Source of the DNA: Flavobacteriaceae bacterium UBA3478
Lineage (GTDB): Bacteria; Bacteroidota; Bacteroidia; Flavobacteriales; Flavobacteriaceae
Assembly (NCBI GenBank): GCA_002381155.1
Contig: DFQX01000047.1
Coordinates: 1-24,874, forward strand
Direction: 5' to 3'
Length of the DNA: 24,874 bases
Of the stretch, positions 1-7,368 are shown piece after piece. Each line of letters starts with the position of its first letter. Position 1 is the stretch's first letter. A program made the position numbers and the translations under genes. The notes under the pieces were generated by a model. It saw only the letters and a program-made list of their open reading frames with translations, searched no databases and was not told where the DNA came from.

Positions 1-23
1 AGGTTCGAATCCTATCGCGATCA
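1..23 (+). tRNA. 3' end of a tRNA (cut by window start)
   Basis: The first bases hold the T arm (AGG, the TTCGAAT loop, then CCTAT) followed by the 3' acceptor strand CGCGATC and discriminator A at 23. No CCA is encoded, as is usual in Bacteroidota. The anticodon lies outside the window, so the amino acid cannot be assigned. Confidence 0.8.
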
Positions 24-40
24 CTTAAGGATCAAAAAAA

Positions 41-69
41 GCTGGCCCCGAAAGGGTGCCAGTTTTTTT
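41..69 (+). terminator. Intrinsic terminator of the upstream tRNA
   Basis: CTGGC-CCC pairs with GGG-T-GCCAG around a GAAA tetraloop (one bulged T) and is followed by seven T residues at 63-69. It lies 18 bases after the tRNA end and closes that transcript. Confidence 0.85.
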
Positions 70-146
70 ATGTCCAGTTTCGAGTCAAGCTAGTAGAACA
101 AAATATATAGTCAATCCTTCAAATACTAAACTTCGTTGAAGCGCAT

Positions 147-180
147 AAAAAAAGGGATGAAGCTCTTAAAGCAACATCCC
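147..180 (-). terminator. Intrinsic terminator of the tRNA-Ser/tRNA-Pro transcript
   Basis: On the minus strand GGGATG pairs with CATCCC, then a symmetric TT/TT internal loop, then GCT/AGC around a TTAAG loop, followed by seven T residues (147-153). It lies 9 bases past the end of tRNA-Pro. The stretch 70-146 between the two terminators holds nothing I recognise. Confidence 0.85.
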
Positions 181-188
181 TAATTTTG

Positions 189-263
189 TCGGGGTGGCAG
201 GATTCGAACCTGCGACCTCCTGCTCCCAAAGCAGGCGCGATGACCGGGCTACGCTACACCCCG
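189..263 (-). tRNA. tRNA-Pro(TGG)
   Basis: The reverse complement folds as a standard cloverleaf. The acceptor stem is CGGGGTG/CACCCCG with discriminator A. The anticodon arm is CCTGC-TTTGGGA-GCAGG, giving anticodon TGG (proline). The T arm contains GGTTCGAATCC. There is no encoded CCA. It follows tRNA-Ser by 10 bases and shares its promoter and terminator. Confidence 0.95.
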
Positions 264-273
264 AAGGTTTGTG

Positions 274-357
274 CGGAGAGACTGGGACTCGAACCCAGGC
301 AGCACTTACGCGCTGACAGATTAGCAATCTGCTCCGTTACCACTCCGGCACCTCTCC
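274..357 (-). tRNA. tRNA-Ser(GCT)
   Basis: This is a class II tRNA. The acceptor stem GGAGAGG pairs with TCTCTCC (one G-T pair) with discriminator G, typical of serine tRNAs. The anticodon loop TTGCTAA gives GCT. A long variable arm follows (CAGCGCGTAAGTGCTG), then the T arm with GGTTCGAGTCC. There is no encoded CCA. Confidence 0.95.
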
Positions 358-390
358 AATCTGATTTAACCTTTGGTATAAAGGTGGGCG

Positions 391-421
391 CAAAAATATT
401 GTTTAAGGTCGATTCTAACAA
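391..421 (-). promoter_or_regulatory. Promoter of the tRNA-Ser/tRNA-Pro unit
   Basis: On the minus strand a perfect Bacteroidota -7 box TATTTTTG (391-398) has a TTG element (419-421) 20 bases upstream. The predicted start lies about 30 bases before tRNA-Ser. The tRNAs therefore need not depend on readthrough from the PgpH-type gene upstream. Confidence 0.65.
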
Positions 422-442
422 GAAAAAAAGAGAGAAATTTCA

Positions 443-2482
443 CTATTCTGGATATTCTACTCGAACATGGTAGATATTGGTCAGTTTTTTCTTGAGTACA
501 GCCTTAATAATTTCGATTTCCTTGAGAGTAATGGTTGCGGCCGAGTACTGTCCGCCTTCTAACTGTCCAGAGATAATTCGCTCCACAAATTGATCTAAAG
601 TTGGGTAATCGGGTTGCTTCAAACTCTTGCTCGCAGCCTCTACCGCATCACACATCATAAGAATTGCTGTTTCTTTTGAAAAAGGAATCGGTCCTGGATA
701 TCTAAAATCCTTTTCATTCGCCTCCCCTTCCTCTTCGAGCTGCTTTTTATAGAAGTAGTAAACAAGGCTATTACCATGATGAGTTCGAATAAAATCAATC
801 ACACGATCAGGCAGGTTGTTTTTACGCGCGATTTCGATACCGTTGATTACATGTCGTCTAATAATATGAGCACTTTCTGAAGGAGTTAAATCTTCGTGAG
901 GGTTTGCTCCTTGTATTTGATTTTCGGTAAAGAATTCTGGCGCCGAGAGTTTACCGATATCATGATAAAGCGCTCCTACCCTAAGCAAAAGACTATTGGC
1001 CCCTACGGCATTCGCTGCGGCTTCACAAAGATTAGCCACTTGCAATGAATGATTAAAAGTTCCAGGAGCCTTATCAGACAACTCTTTTAATAGTTTTGAG
1101 TTGGTGTCTGAAAGTTCTAGAAGGGAAACATCCGACACTAAGCTAAAAAGCTTTTCATAGAGATAAATTAACGGCTGAGAGAATAGCGTGAGCATCCCAT
1201 TCAATACAAATAAGATCAACACCCAAAGGTCAATGGATAAAATGGCCCCTCCCTTTAATCCATGAAACGCCACATAGGAAATAATGTACACTAGTGTAAC
1301 AAAGAAAGCGGCAGCGAATAAATTGGTCCGCTTATGCAGTTCATTAGAACCTAGCATCACTACAATACCGGCCGAGAGTTGTAAAAATAAAAATTCGTAG
1401 GCATTAGGAAGCACCATACCTAAGATCAACAAAGTCATAAGATGTACAAACAACGCTAACCTAGCATCAAAGAAGTTCTTTAACACTAAAGGCAATATTG
1501 AAAGTGGTGCTAAATAAACAAATCGTTCATCTATTTTGGTCAATACTAATACTAATGATACCATCAATAGGATGTTGAAGAAAATAAACGTTAACTGATT
1601 AGTGTTTTGGTAAATATCGAGACGATATCTTTTCAGATAAAGTAAGAGTAGAAGTAATAATAACGCGATCAAAATCCCATAAGCTCCAAGAAGGTAATAG
1701 GTGTTTGATTCTTGCCACTGGTCTGACTGGTATTGGGCACGAAGCGATTCGATGATTTGAAAGGTTGCATCGTCAATCACCTCACCTTTGGCGATGATTA
1801 GTTTACCTTCAAAGACGATTCCCCTGGTAAGAGACAATTGGCTAAGCTGTGTTTGAAATGCATTTTCAGTGAGCGCTTCTTCAAGAATTAAATTCGGACG
1901 TATACTTTGAACCAGAATCGCTTTTAGGGGTTCTATGACTGACAGCTCCACTCCTTTGAACTCAAGACGATTCACACGCTCTTTCAAATTGTCGGTGCCT
2001 GTTAATTTATTCGCTACTACAGTTTCGGCTTGATTATTCTTAACCACCTTGATTCGATCTGACGGAAAAGAACCTTTAATCACCCCATTCTTATAGATTG
2101 CATCAAAGGCGATCTCTAAAGATTTTAACCATAAATTAAACCTACTATTACCCACAGAAACTTTAGGAAAAGTCGATTCAAGACGCTCCGATAAAAAGGA
2201 ACGTTCAAAAGCAACGATTTCATTGTCATAGCGATAATAAAAGGTCTTATCTCTTAATAAGGCATCACGCTCTTCCTGAATTTGGGTATCGGTTTTCTTT
2301 ATTTCAAAATCAAAGGGTGCGTATAGGTTTTCATAATTCCAGGGCCTCCCCTTAGCGTACTGATAATTGAAGGTTACTTGTGATGGAAAAATCCAGAGTA
2401 AAAAGGCGACCGCAGCAACATGGAGTAACACGGTAAATAAAAAAGTTCTTCGCTTTTGAACTTGCTGATGAGATGCGGACAT
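443..2482 (-). CDS. pgpH: PgpH-type 7TM-HD phosphodiesterase (probable c-di-AMP hydrolase)
   Basis: A 679-residue inner-membrane protein with the order typical of the 7TMR-HD family: an N-terminal membrane anchor (about 12-33), a large extracytoplasmic 7TMR-HDED domain (about 40-255), a block of seven hydrophobic helices (about 262-445), and a cytoplasmic HD domain (about 470-670). HD residues visible are H478, the HDIGK motif (H507/D508), H544, the HH pair at 568-569 and D612, so the metal site looks intact. Characterised PgpH proteins hydrolyse c-di-AMP to pApA; the substrate here is inferred. I chose the ATG at 2482 rather than the in-frame TTG at 2494, because a perfect -7 box at 2503-2510 would leave the TTG form almost leaderless. 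The gene is divergent from the NlpC/P60-like gene and precedes the tRNA-Ser/Pro pair. Confidence 0.9.
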   Translation of the reverse strand: MSASHQQVQKRRTFLFTVLLHVAAVAFLLWIFPSQVTFNYQYAKGRPWNYENLYAPFDFEIKKTDTQIQEERDALLRDKTFYYRYDNEIVAFERSFLSERLESTFPKVSVGNSRFNLWLKSLEIAFDAIYKNGVIKGSFPSDRIKVVKNNQAETVVANKLTGTDNLKERVNRLEFKGVELSVIEPLKAILVQSIRPNLILEEALTENAFQTQLSQLSLTRGIVFEGKLIIAKGEVIDDATFQIIESLRAQYQSDQWQESNTYYLLGAYGILIALLLLLLLLYLKRYRLDIYQNTNQLTFIFFNILLMVSLVLVLTKIDERFVYLAPLSILPLVLKNFFDARLALFVHLMTLLILGMVLPNAYEFLFLQLSAGIVVMLGSNELHKRTNLFAAAFFVTLVYIISYVAFHGLKGGAILSIDLWVLILFVLNGMLTLFSQPLIYLYEKLFSLVSDVSLLELSDTNSKLLKELSDKAPGTFNHSLQVANLCEAAANAVGANSLLLRVGALYHDIGKLSAPEFFTENQIQGANPHEDLTPSESAHIIRRHVINGIEIARKNNLPDRVIDFIRTHHGNSLVYYFYKKQLEEEGEANEKDFRYPGPIPFSKETAILMMCDAVEAASKSLKQPDYPTLDQFVERIISGQLEGGQYSAATITLKEIEIIKAVLKKKLTNIYHVRVEYPE

Positions 2483-2502
2483 AGTGACGGTCAAGTATTC
2501 TT

Positions 2503-2510
2503 CAAAAATA
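2503..2510 (-). promoter_or_regulatory. -7 box of the pgpH-type gene
   Basis: TATTTTTG on the minus strand matches TAnnTTTG exactly. Transcription would begin near 2496-2499, leaving a leader of about 15 bases before the ATG at 2482. No clear TTG element is visible at the expected distance upstream. Confidence 0.5.
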
Positions 2511-2560
2511 GAAAATATTGTTTTTTAGTATTTTCGTATTCCTAACGATTTCTCGATTCA

Positions 2561-3313
2561 TTGAAACAGACCCACGGCATTTGCGGACTAAGTGTTATTA
2601 ATGTTTATAAAACCCCTAGCGAGTCAAGCGAAATCGTTAATCAGCTTTTATACGGAGACCATTTTACGCTGATTGAGGTAAAAAAATTCTGGTCTAAAAT
2701 CAGATTTGAATACGATGAGTCTACTGGATATATTTTAAACAGCCTTTACGCCACTATCGACTCAGATTTAGCCAAAGAGCTCGATGATTTTTCTAAAGCA
2801 GTATATAATAGGCATTTGACGAATTATGCACTATTAGAAAATCAGCAGCTATTACCTATTCTCATTGGATCGAGAATGGATATTATGTCTATTCTAGGAC
2901 ATGAAAACAAAGAAACAGAGGAACAATCCCCATCTGATTCAGTTGAAACCGCTTTAAGATACACTTACGCACCCTATATGAAGGGAGGTAGATCTCCATT
3001 CGGAATAGATGCTGATGGATTCACCCAAATTGTCTATAAGACCGCACAGAAATGGTTGCCTAGAAAACTTGAGCTACAAGCTAAAGAAGGGGTCCCGCTT
3101 TCATTCCTAGAAGAGAGTACACCGGGAGACCTTGCCTTTTTTGATGACGAAGAAGGTGAACTAATACACGTCGGTATTCTACTAAAAAACAACTACATCA
3201 TTCATGCCCATGGTTGTGTAAGAATTGATCGTATCGATCACACTGGGATATTCAATCCCTACACTAATCAATACACTCATCAATTAAGGGTGATCAAAAC
3301 CCTAAACCAATAA
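2561..3313 (+). CDS. NlpC/P60-fold protein with SH3-like domain, catalytic Cys replaced
   Basis: A 250-residue protein with an N-terminal SH3-like domain (about 1-60), a linker with little similarity I can place, and a C-terminal NlpC/P60 (C40) fold (about 130-245). Active C40 peptidases carry GIDCSGFTQ; here residues 148-156 read GIDADGFTQ, so the nucleophile position is A151. The following region is also changed: RKLELQA (168-174) where relatives usually have R-D-A-x-Q-Q-A, and YMKGG where YLWGG is usual. The histidine part is kept (H203 in IHVGI, IIHAHG at 213-218), as is the RIDRIDH segment. The start is TTG; MKQTHGICGLS fits the short N terminus of flavobacterial relatives and no in-frame ATG is nearby. 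No signal peptide is seen. It is probably a non-hydrolytic wall-peptide-binding or scaffold protein; that role is inferred. Confidence 0.85.
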   Translation: MKQTHGICGLSVINVYKTPSESSEIVNQLLYGDHFTLIEVKKFWSKIRFEYDESTGYILNSLYATIDSDLAKELDDFSKAVYNRHLTNYALLENQQLLPILIGSRMDIMSILGHENKETEEQSPSDSVETALRYTYAPYMKGGRSPFGIDADGFTQIVYKTAQKWLPRKLELQAKEGVPLSFLEESTPGDLAFFDDEEGELIHVGILLKNNYIIHAHGCVRIDRIDHTGIFNPYTNQYTHQLRVIKTLNQ

Positions 3314-3315
3314 AA

Positions 3316-3338
3316 AAAGCCCTCATAATGAGGGCTTT
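3316..3338. terminator. Bidirectional terminator between the converging NlpC/P60-like and TPR genes
   Basis: AAAGCCCTCAT pairs with ATGAGGGCTTT across a very short loop. Read on the minus strand the hairpin is followed by seven T residues, making it a strong stop for the gyrA-TPR transcript. On the plus strand only TTT follows, so termination there may be weaker. Confidence 0.8.
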
Positions 3339-3363
3339 AAATAACAAGTTATTCGAGGAGAAA

Positions 3364-4617
3364 TTACTGTTGTAACATTCCTAGAATACGCTTAAAGTTG
3401 GCGTTATCTCCTAGTGCTCCGTAAATATTCTTTAGCTGATTAAGAAGCTCCTGATTCCCAGGAAGGTTTTCTAAAGAAGCTTCAAGTACCTTAGCGGCCT
3501 CAATAAAAAACTCTTCTTTTTGCTTCTTAAGAGCATCATACTTATCAAGATCCGAAGATTTGCTAGACATAGCTAGATCATTCATTTGATCTATTAGGGC
3601 ATTTCCTTCATTGATGTAAGTAGTTGAAAGGTTTAATGTTGCATTGATATAGGTTGGATCTATTTCTAGAGCACGATAGAAAGCAGCACGAGCCTCTTCC
3701 ATATTATTTTGCTCCATTGCAATTACTCCAATATTATATTGAAGATCAGGGTTGGTAGGATCCATCGCTGAAGCTTCCTCCATTAAAGATTTAAACTTCT
3801 CAGGCTGGCCCATGATGTAATATAAATTGGCTTTGTTTAAAATTAGTGCTACATCATCAGGATTTTGTGCGATGGCATCTTCGTAAGCAGCTAAAGCCTC
3901 CTCATTACGACCTTCTTGCTGATAAATAAGTGCAATATTTTTAACTACTTCAGAACGCTTAGATGGAGTAGACTCATCCTTAGGATCTTTGTGAGTTCCT
4001 GCCTTTACATAAAGGTCTCGGGTGGCTTGATCAAAATACTCCAGTTCTGAAGACTCAATATTAATAGCAGCAAAGCGCTTTTCACTGCCATCGTAGTTCA
4101 TCTCTTTAAGTCGAATGTAAATCTCTAAAGCCTTGTTGTAATCTTTGGCATTAACTGCAGATCCTGCAGCATAATAAAGATAAATGGTATCCTTTGGGCT
4201 TAATCGATAAGCTAAATCTAGCTTGTCTGCAGCAAGTGCATAGTCAGAAACTTGTTGAGCCTCAACAGCAGCATTAACTAAATCGTTAGAAATCGTTTTT
4301 AAAGCCTGCTTAGCCTCTTCAATGTATTTTACAGCATTCATTTCAACGATCGCCTCATAACTTTCAATTGCAGGATCATAATCACCCTCACCCGTTTGAG
4401 CTAACTGAAGACTCGCTTGCCCATAAAGTGCAAAGAAATCTGCTTTGGTCTTATCATCGGCAGATTTAGCAACCTCAGCAATTGGATTTAAGGTCTGAAT
4501 TGCAGTAGCGGCATCTCCTTTTTTAAGAGCTTTAGAAGCCGCCTTTAATTCGTCTTTTTGTGCGTTAACAGCTAATACTGAAAGCATTGAAGCCGCAACT
4601 AAAAAATATTTTTTCAT
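3364..4617 (-). CDS. Secreted tetratricopeptide-repeat protein
   Basis: A 417-residue protein that begins with a clear signal peptide: a positive MKK start, a hydrophobic core, and a likely cleavage after VNA before QKDEL. The rest is helical and rich in alanine, with TPR-like repeats; the clearest are around residues 215-330, where several copies end in a motif such as NPDD, DPTNP or DPTY. A periplasmic or outer-membrane-associated scaffold is likely, but no partner can be named. It starts 26 bases after the gyrA stop with no terminator between, so the two are probably co-transcribed, an order I know from other Flavobacteriia. The functional link to gyrase is unknown. Confidence 0.85.
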   Translation of the reverse strand: MKKYFLVAASMLSVLAVNAQKDELKAASKALKKGDAATAIQTLNPIAEVAKSADDKTKADFFALYGQASLQLAQTGEGDYDPAIESYEAIVEMNAVKYIEEAKQALKTISNDLVNAAVEAQQVSDYALAADKLDLAYRLSPKDTIYLYYAAGSAVNAKDYNKALEIYIRLKEMNYDGSEKRFAAINIESSELEYFDQATRDLYVKAGTHKDPKDESTPSKRSEVVKNIALIYQQEGRNEEALAAYEDAIAQNPDDVALILNKANLYYIMGQPEKFKSLMEEASAMDPTNPDLQYNIGVIAMEQNNMEEARAAFYRALEIDPTYINATLNLSTTYINEGNALIDQMNDLAMSSKSSDLDKYDALKKQKEEFFIEAAKVLEASLENLPGNQELLNQLKNIYGALGDNANFKRILGMLQQ

Positions 4618-4643
4618 GTTTTTTTTAATTAATGAAGCGCAAG

Positions 4644-7178
4644 TTAGTTTTCTTCACCCGTATTACCAATAGATTCGTCTGTTGAATTGTTTGTTTCATC
4701 AACCTCAATATCTCTTACCTCATCCTCATCAACCATATCCTCTTCTTTCACCACCTTGGCAACTGCAGCAATTTCATCGTCAGCACGCAGGTTGATCACT
4801 TTCACGCCTTGTGCTGCTCTTCCCATAACACGTAAATCCTCTACTGAAATTCGAATTGCTACTCCTGAGCGATTGATAATCATTAGGTCATCTGCATCAG
4901 TTACCGATTTAATAGCAACAAGGTTTCCAGTTTTTTCGGTAATTGTTAGTGTCTTAACACCCTTTCCTCCACGATTAGTAATGCGATAGTCTTCAAGTTC
5001 AGAACGCTTACCATACCCCTTTTCAGAAACTACTAGAATATTCTCTTCAAGGTTGTTTACGGCTACCATACCGATTACTTCATCTTTTTCATCTGCTAAA
5101 GTCACACCTCGTACTCCTGAAGCATTTCTACCCATAGGACGTGTCTTGCTTTCTTCGAAACGGATAGCCTTACCTGATTTAAGACCAAGGATTACTTGGC
5201 TTGAGCCTGTGGTTAATTTAGCTTCTAGTAATTCATCTCCTTCACGAACAGTAATCGCATTAATACCACTCTGTCTCGGTCTTGAGTATTGTTCTAACAC
5301 CGTCTTTTTAACTACTCCTTGTTTGGTTGCCATGATTACATAGTGGCTATTTACGTAATCTTCATCCTTAAGATCTTGGGTGCAAATCACCGCCTTGATA
5401 CGATCTTCATTTTCGATTTGAATCAAGTTTTGAATCGCTCTACCCTTAGAAGCTCTTGAACCTTCAGGAATTTCAAAAACTCTCAACCAATAACACTTTC
5501 CTAATTGAGTAAAAAACAGCATGTATTGGTGGTTGGTTCCAACAAACAGATTTTCAAGGAAATCTTCGTTTCGCGTAGCAGATGCTTTCTGACCAACTCC
5601 ACCTCTATTTTGCGTCTTGTATTCAGCTAGAGGAGTTCTCTTGATATATCCGGCATGCGAAATAGTAATGACTACTTGCTCATCAGGAATCATATCTTCA
5701 ATTCTAAAGTTCCCGCCAGAATAATCAATCTGTGATCGACGTTCATCACCGAATTTCGATCCTATTTCTTCGAGCTCTTCGACGATGATATCCATTCTGC
5801 GCTCTTCTCGAGCAAGAATATCCTTTAAATCGGCTATCGTAGCCATTAATTCTTCATACTCAGCGCGAAGTTTATCCTGCTCAAGACCTGTTAATTGGCG
5901 TAGTCTCATTTCGACAATCGCCTTTGCCTGTGCCTCTGAAAGCTTGAAGGTTTCCATCAGTTTCTCTCGAGCTTCATCCACATTCGCTGAACCTCTAATG
6001 ATAGCAATAACCTCATCAATATTATCAGAAGCAATGATTAATCCCTCAACGATGTGAGCTCGCTCCTCTGCTTTATTTAATTCAAATTGAGAACGACGAA
6101 TAACCACCTCATGACGATGCTCCACGAAATGATGGATCATGTCTTTTAGGTTTAACAGCTGAGGACGCCCTTTAACAAGAGCAATATTATTTACGCTAAA
6201 AGAAGACTGTAGTGCAGTGTACTTATAGAGCATATTAAGTACAATGTTTGGTATCGCATCACGCTTCAAAACATAAACGATACGCATCCCGTTTCGATCT
6301 GACTCATCTCTGATCGCAGAAATACCTTCAATCTTTTTATCGTTAACAAGATCCCAGGTCTTCTTGATCATATCCGCCTTATTCACTTGATAAGGGATCT
6401 CGGTAACAACGATAGATTCTTTACCTTGAACCTCTTCGATCACGGCCTTACCGCGAATCACTACTCGACCTCTTCCTGTTTCAAAGGCTTCTTTTACCCC
6501 ATCATATCCGTAAATCGTACCACCGGTTGGGAAGTCTGGAGCTTTAATGTACTGCATCAGACCTTCGATAGAAATATCACGATTTCTAACATAGGCAATC
6601 GTTCCTTGGACAACCTCAGTAAGATTGTGTGGAGGCATATTCGTAGCCATACCTACTGCGATACCCGCAGCCCCATTAACCAATAGGTTTGGAACTCTTG
6701 CAGGAAGTACTGTTGGCTCTTTAAGCGTATCATCAAAGTTTAACTGATGATCAACGGTATCCTTGTCAATATCGGCAAGCATTTCTTCAGCAATCTTCCT
6801 CATTCTCGCCTCAGTGTAACGCATTGCTGCAGGCGAATCACCATCTACAGAACCGAAGTTACCCTGACCGTCAACGAGCATATATCGCAAACTCCATTCT
6901 TGAGCCATACGAACCATTGTGTCATATACCGAAGTATCGCCATGCGGGTGATACTTACCAAGTACCTCTCCTACAATTCTCGCTGATTTCTTGTATGCCG
7001 AATTAGAGCGAACTCCGAGCTCATGCATTCCGTATAAAACGCGACGGTGAACAGGCTTTAAACCATCTCTTACATCCGGTAATGCTCTTGAAACAATAAC
7101 TGACATCGAGTAATCGATGTAAGCTGACTTCATTTCGTCTTCAATATTGATCGAAATGAGCTTTTCTCCTTCGTTCAT
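4644..7178 (-). CDS. gyrA: DNA gyrase subunit A
   Basis: An 844-residue subunit that breaks and rejoins DNA in the A2B2 gyrase, introducing negative supercoils. The catalytic tyrosine is Y121 in the RYTEARM segment. The quinolone-resistance region reads HPHGDTSVYDT (77-87), with T82 at the position of E. coli Ser83 and D86 at that of Asp87; threonine here occurs naturally in several bacteria and is not by itself evidence of acquired resistance. The C-terminal DNA-wrapping domain has a GyrA-box variant QNRGGVG (523-529), and a related NRGGKG at 735-740. An acidic tail (about 811-844) ends the protein. The ATG start gives the usual MNEGEKLISINIEDEM N terminus. It is divergent from clpC; minus-strand candidate -7 boxes upstream have one mismatch each, so no promoter is assigned. 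Confidence 0.98.
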   Translation of the reverse strand: MNEGEKLISINIEDEMKSAYIDYSMSVIVSRALPDVRDGLKPVHRRVLYGMHELGVRSNSAYKKSARIVGEVLGKYHPHGDTSVYDTMVRMAQEWSLRYMLVDGQGNFGSVDGDSPAAMRYTEARMRKIAEEMLADIDKDTVDHQLNFDDTLKEPTVLPARVPNLLVNGAAGIAVGMATNMPPHNLTEVVQGTIAYVRNRDISIEGLMQYIKAPDFPTGGTIYGYDGVKEAFETGRGRVVIRGKAVIEEVQGKESIVVTEIPYQVNKADMIKKTWDLVNDKKIEGISAIRDESDRNGMRIVYVLKRDAIPNIVLNMLYKYTALQSSFSVNNIALVKGRPQLLNLKDMIHHFVEHRHEVVIRRSQFELNKAEERAHIVEGLIIASDNIDEVIAIIRGSANVDEAREKLMETFKLSEAQAKAIVEMRLRQLTGLEQDKLRAEYEELMATIADLKDILAREERRMDIIVEELEEIGSKFGDERRSQIDYSGGNFRIEDMIPDEQVVITISHAGYIKRTPLAEYKTQNRGGVGQKASATRNEDFLENLFVGTNHQYMLFFTQLGKCYWLRVFEIPEGSRASKGRAIQNLIQIENEDRIKAVICTQDLKDEDYVNSHYVIMATKQGVVKKTVLEQYSRPRQSGINAITVREGDELLEAKLTTGSSQVILGLKSGKAIRFEESKTRPMGRNASGVRGVTLADEKDEVIGMVAVNNLEENILVVSEKGYGKRSELEDYRITNRGGKGVKTLTITEKTGNLVAIKSVTDADDLMIINRSGVAIRISVEDLRVMGRAAQGVKVINLRADDEIAAVAKVVKEEDMVDEDEVRDIEVDETNNSTDESIGNTGEEN

Positions 7179-7278
7179 TGATCTACAGTATTTGCTTATA
7201 AGTTAATAGGCCAATTTACGATTAATGACTAGCGAGATGGACTAATTTAACAGGGTTTAATCAACTATTTATCAACAA

Positions 7279-7297
7279 ACCTGAAAAGCTGTCAGGT
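7279..7297. promoter_or_regulatory. Inverted repeat between gyrA and clpC
   Basis: ACCTGA and TCAGGT form a perfect 6-bp inverted repeat separated by 7 bases, in the 190-base A+T-rich space between the divergent gyrA and clpC starts. Its dimensions fit a dimeric repressor site, but no known regulator motif is recognised. The repeat could also be chance. Confidence 0.3.
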
Positions 7298-7318
7298 GAA
7301 TAACTCAGGGCACGAAAA

Positions 7319-7350
7319 TTGAATAATGGTAATAAGATTTATTAATTTAG
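7319..7350 (+). promoter_or_regulatory. Candidate clpC promoter
   Basis: TTG (7319-7321) is followed after 21 bases by TAATTTAG (7343-7350), one mismatch from TAnnTTTG. The implied leader before the ATG at 7369 is about 12-15 bases. Confidence 0.4.
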
Positions 7351-7368
7351 AGATTTAATCGCGGAAGT

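Noticed and set aside
186..473. Plus-strand open frame of 95 codons
   Set aside because: It runs antisense through tRNA-Pro, tRNA-Ser and their promoter; the frame is a by-product of the tRNA sequences.
2483..2494. TTG start for the pgpH-type gene
   Set aside because: It would sit almost on the predicted transcription start; the ATG at 2482 fits the promoter better.
4687..7006. Several plus-strand open frames of 60-100 codons opposite gyrA
   Set aside because: Their translations are serine/isoleucine-rich shadows of the gyrA reading frame, with no promoter or family pattern.
7266..7306. DnaA-box-like words (TTATCAACA and a degenerate reverse copy) in the gyrA-clpC spacer
   Set aside because: One and two mismatches from TTATCCACA in A+T-rich sequence, no cluster and no adjacent dnaA or parAB; not enough to propose an origin.
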